From JAHJQZ01 sp963676075 (GTDB taxonomy: Bacteria; Pseudomonadota; Alphaproteobacteria; Rhizobiales; Devosiaceae): a DNA stretch of 64,000 nucleotides. Shown piece by piece: positions 46,117 through 54,585 of the stretch. The stretch's first letter is position 1, and each line of letters starts with the position of its first letter. Below the pieces are notes generated by a model. That model had not been told where the DNA came from. It was given only the letters and a program-made list of their open reading frames with translations, and ran no database searches. The translations under genes were made by a program, and so were the position numbers. The stretch spans positions 62,001 through 126,000 of the forward strand of contig CAXXNZ010000024.1 in NCBI GenBank assembly GCA_963676075.2. The letters are read 5' to 3'.

Positions 46117-47057
46117 CAGTATTTCACCCGTTTGTCGACGACCAGATAGAGCAGGTCGACAATGAGGTTGATCAGGACATAGACCGTGGCGACCACGATC
46201 AGCGTTCCCTGGATGATGGGATAATCGCGGCGCAGAACCGCGTTGACGACGAGGTTGCCCATGCCCGGCAGATTGAACACGCGTTCGGTAACGACGGCAC
46301 CGGAGACAAGCAGCGCGAAGGTCAGCCCGACAACAGTGATAACCGGAATGGCGGCATTCTTGAGAGCGTGACGCAACACCACCCGTTTCTCGCCCATGCC
46401 CTTTGATCGTGCCGTGCGGATGTAATCCTCGCCGAGCACGTCGAGCATGGAGGTGCGTGTGAATCTCAGGATCAGCGCCGAGTTGACGATGCCGAGGACG
46501 ATCGATGGAAGAATGAGGTGTCCCATCCGCACCCAGAAGTCGGCCCCCGGCCCGCCATAGCCGGAAACGGGAAACCAGCCGAGCTCGGTGGACAAATAGC
46601 GCTGCAGCATGAGCCCGGTCCAGAAACTGGGGACGGACGCTGCCAGCATGGCGATGGAGATGGCGGACTGGTCAAGCCAGGAGCCACGCTTGTAGGCGGC
46701 ATAGATGCCGATCGGCGTTGCCACCACCAGAGCGATAATCAGCGAGAAAAGAGCCAGAAAAATGCTCGGCTCGGCACGGGCGGCCAGAACCTCGGTCACC
46801 GGCCGATTGAAAAAGATCGACGTGCCGAGGTCGCCGCGGACGGCATTGGCGATAAACACCAGATACTGGACGATGATCGGTTGGTCGAGGCCAAGACTGG
46901 CACGCAGGGCCGCTGCGTCCTCGGGCGTGGCTTCCGGTCCCAGCATCAGGGCAGCCGGATCACCCGGGGCCAGTCGAACAATGATGAAGGCAATGGTGAG
47001 CACAAGGAACACCACAACGAGCATGCCCAGGATTCGCTTGAAGATATATCTGCCCAC
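46116..47057 (-). CDS. Dipeptide/oligopeptide ABC importer permease (DppB-like)
   Basis: A 313-residue permease with the typical DppB start MGRYIFKRILGMLVVVFLVL (TM1) and the motif RLAPGDPAALMLGPEATPED just after it. The EAA-type loop is YIRTARSKGMGEKRVVLRHA. About six membrane helices. It follows the binding-protein gene, separated by a hairpin. Confidence 0.94.
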   Translation of the reverse strand: MGRYIFKRILGMLVVVFLVLTIAFIIVRLAPGDPAALMLGPEATPEDAAALRASLGLDQPIIVQYLVFIANAVRGDLGTSIFFNRPVTEVLAARAEPSIFLALFSLIIALVVATPIGIYAAYKRGSWLDQSAISIAMLAASVPSFWTGLMLQRYLSTELGWFPVSGYGGPGADFWVRMGHLILPSIVLGIVNSALILRFTRTSMLDVLGEDYIRTARSKGMGEKRVVLRHALKNAAIPVITVVGLTFALLVSGAVVTERVFNLPGMGNLVVNAVLRRDYPIIQGTLIVVATVYVLINLIVDLLYLVVDKRVKY

Positions 47058-47078
47058 GATCGGCCCCTTGCAGAGTGA

Positions 47079-47100
47079 GGGGCCGGCACAGGCCGGCCCC
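47079..47100. terminator. Intercistronic hairpin after the binding-protein gene
   Basis: A perfect 9-bp stem GGGGCCGGC / GCCGGCCCC with a 4-base loop, between the solute-binding protein stop (47115) and permease start (47057). Likely attenuates or stabilises the upstream mRNA. Confidence 0.6.
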
Positions 47101-47114
47101 TTCGGGTGTGCGTA

Positions 47115-48650
47115 CTAGTTGACGCTGGCGTTCCAGAAGAACGGCCAGGGCGAAGGATCGACGCCCGTCAGCTTCTTGCTGGCGCCTTCAAGTGCGTTGA
47201 AGTTGCCAACCTTGATGAAACCGACATCCTTGAAGTTCTCGGCCTGCATCTTGGCGAAGATTTCCTTGCGCTTGGCCATGTCGGTTTCAGTGGTGAACTG
47301 GTTCGACAGTTCGGTTTCGGTCGGGTCATTCCAGCCGATGCGCGAGGTCGGGAACCACATGTCGGTCAGGGCCGGCTCGGGCAGGAAGGGCGAGTGGGTG
47401 ATGTAGATGTCCCACAGGGCCGGGTCATTGCGGCGCTGGCCGAGCGTGGCCCAGTCGACCACGTCCATCTGCACCTTGAAGCCAGATGCTTCCAGAGCCT
47501 GCTTGGCCACTTCCGCCATCTTGAAATGGAACTCATACTGACGCGAGGTCAGGATCCTGAGCGGTGTCCCATCGTAATTGGCGGCCTTGAGGTAGTCGGC
47601 AGCCTTCTTCGGGTCGTTGATATTGTACTCATCGGTGCCGGCATCGGTGTACCAGGCCCAACCTTCGGGATACATGGCGCCGTCGACCTTGAAGAACTTG
47701 TCATCGCCGAATGCGGCAAAGAGCATGTCGTCATAAGGCAGGGCCGCCTGCAGCGCCTTGCGAATGTTGAGGTCGGTCAGAAGGCCGTCCTTGTGGTTGA
47801 TGGCCCAGACCGGCCAGCCGAACGGCTGGAGCAGCAAGGGATCGGCGGCGTCGCTGCCCGCGATGCGGTCGTAGCTTTCGGCCGGCAGGCTGTCGGCAAA
47901 GTCGAACTGGCCGGACAGAAGGCCTTCGACGCGGGTATTGGGATCGGGCACCGGCACGAAACGGATTTCATCCGGCACCTGATCGCGCTTGCCGGCCCAG
48001 CCGCTGGCAGGATCCTCGCGCGGCACGAAGCCGTCAAACCGCACCAGTTGCAGATACTGATCGGGCACGTACTCGGCAACTTCATACGGGCCTGTTCCGA
48101 CGACCTTGGAGATCGTATCGCCAGCATCCTTGACGATTTCTTCCGGATAGATGGCCGCCGCGGAGTTGGAGAATGCCAGCAGCGACAGGAGCGGCGCATA
48201 GGGCTCCTTCATCTTGATGACGACCGTATCGGGACCGTCGGCCGAAACGGACTCGACCTTGTCGGCCACGACCTTGCCGCGGGTCGCAACCGTCATCCAG
48301 CGATCGAGCGAAGCGACGACGTCGGCGGAATCCATTCCGGAGCCATCCTGGAAGGTGATGCCCTGGCGCAGCGGAATGCGATACTCCAGCCCATCGGCGC
48401 TGATCGCAGGCATATCGGCTGCCAGAAGCGGCGCCACAGCCCAGGAACCGTCAAACGTATAGAGCGTCTCGACCATGTGTTGCGTGACGATCGAAACAAC
48501 GTCCTTGGTCGACACCATCGGATCGAGCGTATCGGGATCCCCGATGATGGCGACATTGACGATGTTTTGTGCCGCCGCGGGCATAATCAGTGCCGCGGAG
48601 ACCAGAAGCGTGGATAGAAGGCGTTTGGATGCTGTACCCAGTCCAGTCAT
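47115..48650 (-). CDS. Dipeptide/oligopeptide-type solute-binding protein, family 5
   Basis: A 511-residue periplasmic protein. Signal peptide TASKRLLSTLLVSAALIMPA with cleavage after AAA. Family-5 motifs: GDPDTLDPMVSTKDVVSIVT, the RQGITFQDGSGMDSADVVAS region and NIRKALQAALPYDDM. ATG 48650 has GGGGAG eight bases upstream; 24 extra upstream codons lack coding character and would cross the operator. First gene of the operon SBP-DppB-DppC-amidohydrolase-DppD-DppF-RidA. The ligand may be an N-acyl or peptide-linked amino acid, inferred from the enzymes in the operon. Confidence 0.93.
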   Translation of the reverse strand: MTGLGTASKRLLSTLLVSAALIMPAAAQNIVNVAIIGDPDTLDPMVSTKDVVSIVTQHMVETLYTFDGSWAVAPLLAADMPAISADGLEYRIPLRQGITFQDGSGMDSADVVASLDRWMTVATRGKVVADKVESVSADGPDTVVIKMKEPYAPLLSLLAFSNSAAAIYPEEIVKDAGDTISKVVGTGPYEVAEYVPDQYLQLVRFDGFVPREDPASGWAGKRDQVPDEIRFVPVPDPNTRVEGLLSGQFDFADSLPAESYDRIAGSDAADPLLLQPFGWPVWAINHKDGLLTDLNIRKALQAALPYDDMLFAAFGDDKFFKVDGAMYPEGWAWYTDAGTDEYNINDPKKAADYLKAANYDGTPLRILTSRQYEFHFKMAEVAKQALEASGFKVQMDVVDWATLGQRRNDPALWDIYITHSPFLPEPALTDMWFPTSRIGWNDPTETELSNQFTTETDMAKRKEIFAKMQAENFKDVGFIKVGNFNALEGASKKLTGVDPSPWPFFWNASVN

Positions 48651-48666
48651 TAAGTGTCTCCCCTTA

Positions 48667-48686
48667 TTATGGAATATATTCCATAA
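48667..48686. promoter_or_regulatory. Perfect 20-bp palindrome, operator of the importer operon
   Basis: TTATGGAATATATTCCATAA is a perfect palindrome immediately downstream of a good -35/-10 pair and 16 bases before the binding-protein ATG. A repressor there would block initiation. The half-site TTCCATAA recurs in the iclR divergent region (40890-40897), pointing to the IclR protein, whose family often uses TGGAA/TTCCA half-sites. Confidence 0.7.
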
Positions 48687-48692
48687 GAAACG

Positions 48693-48722
48693 ATGATAGG
48701 AGCGGCAGCTTGAAAGTGTCAA
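48693..48722 (-). promoter_or_regulatory. Sigma-70-type promoter of the importer operon
   Basis: On the minus strand TTGACA (48717-48722) and TATCAT (48693-48698) are 18 bases apart, reading toward the binding-protein gene. The predicted start falls in or next to the palindrome at 48667-48686. Confidence 0.6.
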
Positions 48723-49173
48723 GATTAGAAAATGGGCGTTAGGTCACGCCTGCCCGATAAGCAGCCGATCGGCGGAGCGCCCCGCCTGCTCTTGCCTGGC
48801 CCACGGTTTGGCTGCCAAAAACAGCACCCCTATGAGCGGCAATGCGGCAGCAAAAACATGAGCTTGCTTTGAAAACCGATGCCGTAGACGAAGTGACGGC
48901 TCGGTTCGGCGCGGAGCCGTCACGAAGCTCGTGTGAGTCCTATGCCGAGGACGTCGGCCTGATTCGTGTCGCTAAATGGGAACGTCTTCGGAATCTGCCG
49001 ACGGCAATTGTGATGCCGGTCGCCAACACTGTTCGCTATCAGGCTCTGGCGGAGCTCACGACAAATTGCCAACACCGATCAGGACGATGAGCGGTTGCCG
49101 CGTGTTGGCCGACCGATGAACGTGCTTCAGACTTTGCGCTCAAGGCGCCAGATGACACAGCGCGTGTCGCGTC
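48723..49173. other. Intergenic region between two operons, no confident gene
   Basis: About 450 bases. A + strand frame of 82 codons (48842-49090) has no ribosome site and no recognisable product; it may be a gene remnant. A short hairpin GACAC-N5-GTGTC (about 49155-49169) lies just past the end of the TrpA-like operon and could help terminate it. Confidence 0.4.
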
Positions 49174-50016
49174 TCAGCATGCGCCATCTATGGCAAGGCG
49201 GAATTGTTCTATGTGCCTGACATAGCTCCGCAGGCGCGCATCAGGATCGTCGTTCCCGGCGTCCTGCAAAACCTTGTCGATCAATGCACTCGCCACGACG
49301 ACGCCGTCGGCGGCGTTTGCCGTCTCCGCCGCCGCTTCCGGCGTCTTGATGCCGAAGCCGACCAGAACCGGTAGCGTCGTGGATCGACGGCAGCGCTCGA
49401 CGGCATCCCGGATGACGTCGATTGTGGCCGATGGACCGCCTGTCGGTCCGACAACAGGAATGCAATAGAGAAATCCGCCGACACCGGGACGCTCGGCAAA
49501 GTCCTTGTCATCAAGAGTCGCCGCAGCCAGCGGGATCATCACCAGCCCGCGTGCATCAAGGGCCGCAGTCAACTCACCGGCCTCCCGCAACGGCATATCG
49601 GCCGCGATGACTCCGTCAACACCCGCCACCGCCGCGCGTTCCGCGAATGCTTCATATCCCATTGCCAGCAAGGGATTGGCGTAGCCCATGAGGATCAGTG
49701 GTGTTGTCTGGTTGGTGGCACGGAAAGCTGCCACCAGTTCAAGGGCCTTCGTCAGATTGCCTCCAGAGGCCAGTCCGCGCCGGTTGGCGTGCTGTATCGT
49801 CGCACCATCAAGGATCGGATCGGAAAAGGGATAACCCAGTTCGATGAGATCGATGCCCGCATCGACGAAGGCATGAAGCGACGCAAGGCTTTCCTCGAAG
49901 CTCGGATCGCTGGCGATCGCGAACGTGACGAATGCCTTTTTGTGTTCTGCACGCAGCTGATCGAACATGGTTTGGATGCGCGATCCGGATGGCGCGTGCG
50001 CAGATGTGTTCGACAT
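49174..50016 (-). CDS. TrpA-like lyase, copy 1 (tryptophan synthase alpha family)
   Basis: A 280-residue TIM barrel of the TrpA family, which cleaves indole-3-glycerol phosphate by retro-aldol reaction to glyceraldehyde-3-phosphate. The two catalytic acids are kept: Glu59 in LIELGYPFSDP and Asp70 in ILDGATIQ (Glu49 and Asp60 in Salmonella). Tyr175 appears in FLYCIPVVGPTGG and the phosphate site as VGFGIKTPEAA and DGVVVASAL. The region around the indole pocket (AFVTFAIASDP in place of AFVPFVTLGDP) diverges. It is the last gene of a sugar-uptake operon, 3 bases after the TrpB-like gene. A role in retro-aldol cleavage of a phosphorylated carbohydrate is inferred. Genuine TrpA is the alternative, but the context argues against it. 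Confidence 0.82.
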   Translation of the reverse strand: MSNTSAHAPSGSRIQTMFDQLRAEHKKAFVTFAIASDPSFEESLASLHAFVDAGIDLIELGYPFSDPILDGATIQHANRRGLASGGNLTKALELVAAFRATNQTTPLILMGYANPLLAMGYEAFAERAAVAGVDGVIAADMPLREAGELTAALDARGLVMIPLAAATLDDKDFAERPGVGGFLYCIPVVGPTGGPSATIDVIRDAVERCRRSTTLPVLVGFGIKTPEAAAETANAADGVVVASALIDKVLQDAGNDDPDARLRSYVRHIEQFRLAIDGAC

Positions 50017-50018
50017 GA

Positions 50019-51191
50019 TCAGTTCTCCGGCCACAAGATATCGAGGTCCTTGTCTCCCGACGCCGGCACCATGACGACCACGGCATCGGACGACGATAGC
50101 GAGCGTGCGACCTGCTCGGCCGCGGCAAGGGCATGTCCCGCCTCCAGCGAGATCAGAATGCCTTCCTTGACCGCGAGCGACCGGACCGCATCGAGTGCCG
50201 CGGCGTCGTCGATCTGCATGGTCTCGACACGCCCCGTGGCCACCAGATTTGCCAGCTCCGGCGAAGCGCCGGGATAGGCGAGTCCGGAGGCGATCGAGGC
50301 GGCTTCGATGATCTGGCCGTTTTCGTCGCTCAGAACCAGCGTTTCGGCACCATGAAGGATTCCGCGTCTTCCGGCCGAGAGGCGGGCTGAGCCTTGTCCC
50401 TCGGCGCCGTTTCCTGCGCCCTCCACGGCAAGGAGCCTGATATGCGGGTCCGCGACGAACGCACTGAAGATGCCACTCGTCGAGGACCCGCCGCCGACTG
50501 CAGAGATGACCGCCCGTGGGAGGAGGCCGGCACCGATTAGCTGCAGCCGACATTCTTTACCGATCACGGATTGGAACTCGTTGACCATGCGCGGATAGGG
50601 ATGGGCGCCGATGGGGGCCCCGGCGACATAGGCCGTAGTGTCGCTGGATCCCATCCAGTGACGGAAGGCAGCGCTGGTCGCGGCGTGAAGTGTGCCATCG
50701 GCATCGGCGACAACGCGAAGATCGGCGCCGAAGGCCCGCATCTTCTTGATGGCGCTAGCATAGCGGTCCGCGTCGCGCGCACCCATATAAACGGTACAAC
50801 CCAGATCAAGATGGGCGGCAACTGCTGCCGTAGCGATACCGTTCTGGCCCGAACCGGTATCGGTCACCACGTCCGTGAGGCCGGAGCGTTTGGCCAGAAG
50901 ACATTGGCCCAAAGCCGAATTGGCGTAATTGCCGCCGTTGAAGGTCAGATCGTCCCGCTTGAGGATGATCCGCGCGCCTTCTCCGGGAGGGAGCAGTGTC
51001 GTCGCTTCTGAGATCGGTGTGGGTCGACCGACGAAACTGTGGAGCAGGTCGTCGAAGCTGGCGTGGAAGGCCGGATCCACCCAGGCCGCTTCAAAGGCTG
51101 CCTCCAGCCGGTCGAGAACCGGAAGCAGGACGGGCGCGACATACTGGCCGCCAAAGGTTCCGTAGCGTCCAGGCCGTCTGTTGGTCTGCAT
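50019..51191 (-). CDS. TrpB-like protein lacking the PLP lysine
   Basis: A 390-residue protein aligning along its length with tryptophan synthase beta: RYGTFGGQYVAP, LHSFVGRPTPISEA, LKRDDL, ALGQCLLAKRSG, HPYPRMVNEFQSVIG, GRRGILHGAETLVLSDENGQ, SLEAGHALA and SGDKDLD. The PLP site HTGAHKINN is replaced by FNGGNYANS, so Tyr89 stands where Lys87 forms the Schiff base. Glu109 becomes Asp111 (TDTGSGQNG), the phosphate loop GGGSN is GGGSS, and Ser377 aligns with Pro. Covalent PLP chemistry as in TrpB looks impossible. It is coupled to the TrpA-like gene and lies in a sugar-import operon. It may be a non-PLP enzyme or an allosteric partner of the TrpA-like protein. Confidence 0.82.
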   Translation of the reverse strand: MQTNRRPGRYGTFGGQYVAPVLLPVLDRLEAAFEAAWVDPAFHASFDDLLHSFVGRPTPISEATTLLPPGEGARIILKRDDLTFNGGNYANSALGQCLLAKRSGLTDVVTDTGSGQNGIATAAVAAHLDLGCTVYMGARDADRYASAIKKMRAFGADLRVVADADGTLHAATSAAFRHWMGSSDTTAYVAGAPIGAHPYPRMVNEFQSVIGKECRLQLIGAGLLPRAVISAVGGGSSTSGIFSAFVADPHIRLLAVEGAGNGAEGQGSARLSAGRRGILHGAETLVLSDENGQIIEAASIASGLAYPGASPELANLVATGRVETMQIDDAAALDAVRSLAVKEGILISLEAGHALAAAEQVARSLSSSDAVVVMVPASGDKDLDILWPEN

Positions 51192-51194
51192 GGC

Positions 51195-52124
51195 TTAGGC
51201 CTCTTTTCCGATTCTGCGCACCAGCACTGCGGCCAGAATGATGGAGCCGGTGATGATGTCCTGAAGGAAGGTCGAGACTCCGAGAATGGTCAGGCCATTG
51301 CTGATCACCGCAATGATCGCCGCACCGACCAACGTGCCGAGCACGTTCGCTTCGCCGTCGCGGAAAGCGGTCATACCGAGGAAAACACCGGCATAGGCAT
51401 TGAGTAGATAACCGCTGCCGCCGGTGGGATTGGCGCTACCGATACGCGCGGTCAGCAGCATGCCGACTAGGGCGGACAACATGGCGGAAATGGCGAAGGC
51501 GGTTACCATGTTGGGAACCACCCTGACACCGGCGAGGCGCGCCGCGTCACGGTTGCCGCCGATGGCATAGAGCCTGCGGCCGAATTCGATCTTGTCCAGA
51601 AGGATCCAGACCAGGATCGAGACGCCGACCAGCCACCATGTCAGTGTCGGCAATCCGATCGTCCAGCCTCGCGCGATGTCACGGAACCCAGTCGGAATGC
51701 CCCCGAACAGGGTGGCACCGTCGCACATGTAGAACGTGATGCCGCCCACGATCGTGCCGGCGGCCAGAGTCGCGATGAACGACAGCACCTCGAAACGCGC
51801 GACGATGAAGCCTGAAATGGCGCCGAAACAGCCGGCGACGACGAGCACGATCACGAAAGCAATCGGGCTCGGCACGCCAGCGGCGAACAGCACCATGACG
51901 AAAATGCCGCCGAAGGAAACGAATGCCGCCGTGGCCAGATCAAACTCGCCGGCCGCCATGACGAGCGTGACGCCGACCGAGACAATGGCCAAAAGCGTCA
52001 TCTGCTGGGTGATGTTGATAAGATTGCCGGGCGTGCCGAAAGCACCTGGGGAAGCGATGGCAAAGGCGACGATAATTGCCACCAGAGCCAGCAATGTGCC
52101 GTATTTTCCGAAGAGGTTACTCAT
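51195..52124 (-). CDS. Ribose-type sugar ABC importer permease (RbsC-like)
   Basis: A 309-residue permease with about eight to ten helices. The class motif reads VSVGVTLVMAAGEFDLATAA (E in place of the usual GGIDLS), and GGSGYLLNAYAGVFLGMTAF takes the position of the GxGYElxAIAA motif of classical members, so it is a divergent branch. Its start overlaps the ATPase stop (ATGA) and its stop lies 3 bases before the TrpB-like start, so it is in the same operon. Confidence 0.9.
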   Translation of the reverse strand: MSNLFGKYGTLLALVAIIVAFAIASPGAFGTPGNLINITQQMTLLAIVSVGVTLVMAAGEFDLATAAFVSFGGIFVMVLFAAGVPSPIAFVIVLVVAGCFGAISGFIVARFEVLSFIATLAAGTIVGGITFYMCDGATLFGGIPTGFRDIARGWTIGLPTLTWWLVGVSILVWILLDKIEFGRRLYAIGGNRDAARLAGVRVVPNMVTAFAISAMLSALVGMLLTARIGSANPTGGSGYLLNAYAGVFLGMTAFRDGEANVLGTLVGAAIIAVISNGLTILGVSTFLQDIITGSIILAAVLVRRIGKEA

Positions 52125-53638
52125 GACCCGGTGGTCTCCTTGCGTTCGGTATGTGCGAAGGCCGCTGCCACGATCCGTTCGGGCGCGATCTCCTCGCCTG
52201 TCAGTTCTGCGGTAATTCGGCCGCCGGCCATCACGAGCACGCGGCTCGACAGGGCCAGAAGCTCGTCCATGTCGCTTGTGGTCATCAACACGGCGGCTCC
52301 GGTGGCGGCCATCTTGCGCGCGAGTTCGTGGATTTCGGCCTTGGCGCCGACATCGACGCCGCGCGTTGGCTCATCCAGGATCATCAGCCGGATCGGACGG
52401 CCGAACCAACGGCCGAACAGCAGCTTTTGTTGATTGCCGCCCGAAAGTGTCAGCGGTTTTGCCGTTGCGTTGCTCATCTTGACGGCGAGCTGGCTGCGGA
52501 CCGCTTCGGCATTTTCGGTGACGCGCCGATCGTCGACCAATGGCAGGCCGGGCACCTTGCGCATCGACCTCAGGTTGGCAATCGCCAGGTTTTCCGCGAT
52601 GCTGCGCTGGGTGATGAGACCCTCGCCACGGCGATCCTCGGGCACGTAGGCTCCGCCCGCCGCAATGCGCGCCAGGATCTGTCCGGCGCGCATATCCTTG
52701 CCGTCGAGACGAATCCGGCCGCCGGCATGGCGGCGGGCGCCCCATATCTGTTTCATGAACGAGGACCGGCCGGCGCCCACCAGACCATAAAGGCCGAGGA
52801 TTTCGCCTTCGCCGATCTCGAGGGAGATCGTTTCACCTTCCGGGCCGAACGGCACGGCTTCAACCTGGAGGACCGGCTTGCCCACGACCTGCGGCGCGGT
52901 TCGCGCCAAGGCCGCACTCTCATGCCCGGTCATCAGCCGGATGAGATCGTCGCGGGTTGTGCCGGCTATCTGGCCGGTACCCGTGGTCTGTCCATTGCGC
53001 AAAACGGTGTACTGGTCACAGATCGACAAAACCTCGTCGAGCCTGTGCGAGATGAAGATGACGGCGACGCCCTGATCGGCGAGGGCGCGAATGGCCTTAT
53101 GCAGACGCGCCGCCTCGGCATCGGACAGCGATGCGGAGGGTTCGTCCATGACGACGAGACGCGCGCCCTGGGTCATCAGCGCACGCGTAATCTCGACCAG
53201 CTGCTTTTGTCCGGTTGTCAGGCGACTGGTCGGGACATCGAGTGGCAGGTCGGGCGCGATCAGTTCGGCCGCGCGCACAACCTGGGCACGCATGGCCGCC
53301 TGGTCGATGAACGGGCCCTTGAGCGGATAGGGACGGCCGACGAAACCATTCTCGATGGCATTGAAGAACGGCACCAGACTGAGCTCCTGGTGGATGAAAC
53401 GAAAGCCAAGGGCTTCCGCTTCACGCACCGAGGAAATCGGACGGGTCACGCCATCGACACTGATGGTGCCGGAATTTGGCGTGACCAGACCCGACAGCGC
53501 CTTGATCAGCGTCGACTTGCCCGCGCCGTTTTCTCCGACAAGGGCGTGCACCGTGCCGGCCTCGACCTGAAGGTCGACGCCGTCCAGCGCACGCACGCCG
53601 GAGAATCTCTTTTTGAGATCGCGAACTTCAAGAAGCAT
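52121..53638 (-). CDS. Sugar ABC importer ATP-binding protein, tandem-domain (RbsA type)
   Basis: A 505-residue tandem ATPase. Domain 1: GENGAGKSTLIKAL, signature LTTGQKQLVEITRAL, Walker B LVVMDEPSASL, ISHRLDEVLSI. Domain 2: degenerate GLVGAGRSSFMKQIW, signature LSGGNQQKLLFGRWF, LDEPTRGVDVGAKAEI. Between them VPEDRRGEGLITQRSIAEN is the standard RbsA linker region. It starts 3 bases after the binding-protein stop with no hairpin between them, unlike the other importers in this window. Confidence 0.93.
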   Translation of the reverse strand: MLLEVRDLKKRFSGVRALDGVDLQVEAGTVHALVGENGAGKSTLIKALSGLVTPNSGTISVDGVTRPISSVREAEALGFRFIHQELSLVPFFNAIENGFVGRPYPLKGPFIDQAAMRAQVVRAAELIAPDLPLDVPTSRLTTGQKQLVEITRALMTQGARLVVMDEPSASLSDAEAARLHKAIRALADQGVAVIFISHRLDEVLSICDQYTVLRNGQTTGTGQIAGTTRDDLIRLMTGHESAALARTAPQVVGKPVLQVEAVPFGPEGETISLEIGEGEILGLYGLVGAGRSSFMKQIWGARRHAGGRIRLDGKDMRAGQILARIAAGGAYVPEDRRGEGLITQRSIAENLAIANLRSMRKVPGLPLVDDRRVTENAEAVRSQLAVKMSNATAKPLTLSGGNQQKLLFGRWFGRPIRLMILDEPTRGVDVGAKAEIHELARKMAATGAAVLMTTSDMDELLALSSRVLVMAGGRITAELTGEEIAPERIVAAAFAHTERKETTGS

Positions 53639-53641
53639 GGG

Positions 53642-54550
53642 TCACTCGCACGTCACGCCAAGCGTCTCCGGCGTGACCGCCACGACCGGGACATAGAGCT
53701 CCGGCGCATCGGGTGCCTCGCCATTGAGGATCTTTTCGAGCTGCGCGGCGGCGAGCGTCGACATGCCGGCGAAGTCCTGACGCAGGGTCTCCTTGTAGTG
53801 GGTGCACGAGCGGATCATGTCGACCGCCTGCGCATTGCCGTCGACGCCCATGATGATGAACTTGGCGTCTGGCAGCACGGATTCGGCCGCAAGTTCGGCG
53901 CCGATGCCCGGATCGTCGAAACCGGCCCACACACCATCGATGGTGTCGCCGAACTGGCGCAGGATGTTCTCCATGGCGATGCGCCCATCATCGATCGGTC
54001 CGGGAACCTTCACGAAGTGCTCGGCAACGACCTTGATGTCCGGATAGTCGGCAAGGACCTCGTCCAGACCCATTTCGCGGGCATGCACGCCGGGATGGGC
54101 GGAATGGTAGAACTTGACCACATTGCCCTTGCCGCCGAGGGCATCGAACAGGTCCTTGGCCAGCTTCACGCCCATGGCATGGTTGTCGGCCGTAACGTTC
54201 ACGTCGACGTCCGGGCTCGATGTGCCGTCGATCGAAACGACGGGAATATCGGCAGCGGCGGCAAGCGCGACCTGATCGCTGATGAGCGCCTGGTCGACCG
54301 AGATCAGAACGATGGCGTCGGGCTTGGCATTGACGGTGTCCTCAATACGCGAGGCAAGCTGCCCGTAATCGTTGCGGGTATCGATGACCGTGGTGTTCCA
54401 GCCCCTGGAGTCTCCCGCCGCCTTGAACGCCTGCGCCATCTCGTTGGTTGGAATGGAGCTGATATAGGGCGTGAGAATGGTCACATCGGTTGCCAGGGCC
54501 GATGTCGTCATGAGAGCTGCAAGAGCAACCGAAAGTGTCGCGATTTTCAT
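53642..54550 (-). CDS. Sugar ABC importer substrate-binding protein (ribose-binding type)
   Basis: A 302-residue periplasmic protein. The signal peptide MKIATLSVALAALMTTSALA is followed by the mature start TDVTILTP. Core motifs are IVLISVDQALISDQVALAAA, IPVVSIDGTSSPDVDVNVTA and IIMGVDGNAQAV, as in sugar or polyol binders of this class. AGGGAGGA lies about eight bases before ATG 54550. The ligand is the entry point of the TrpA-like/FGGY pathway and cannot be named from sequence. Confidence 0.92.
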   Translation of the reverse strand: MKIATLSVALAALMTTSALATDVTILTPYISSIPTNEMAQAFKAAGDSRGWNTTVIDTRNDYGQLASRIEDTVNAKPDAIVLISVDQALISDQVALAAAADIPVVSIDGTSSPDVDVNVTADNHAMGVKLAKDLFDALGGKGNVVKFYHSAHPGVHAREMGLDEVLADYPDIKVVAEHFVKVPGPIDDGRIAMENILRQFGDTIDGVWAGFDDPGIGAELAAESVLPDAKFIIMGVDGNAQAVDMIRSCTHYKETLRQDFAGMSTLAAAQLEKILNGEAPDAPELYVPVVAVTPETLGVTCE

Positions 54551-54585
54551 AAGGTAGTCCTCCCTTTCTGGTTGAGCCGAGCCGG

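Noticed and set aside
48842..49090. 82-codon + strand frame
   Set aside because: No ribosome site, no recognisable domain, and no support from context.
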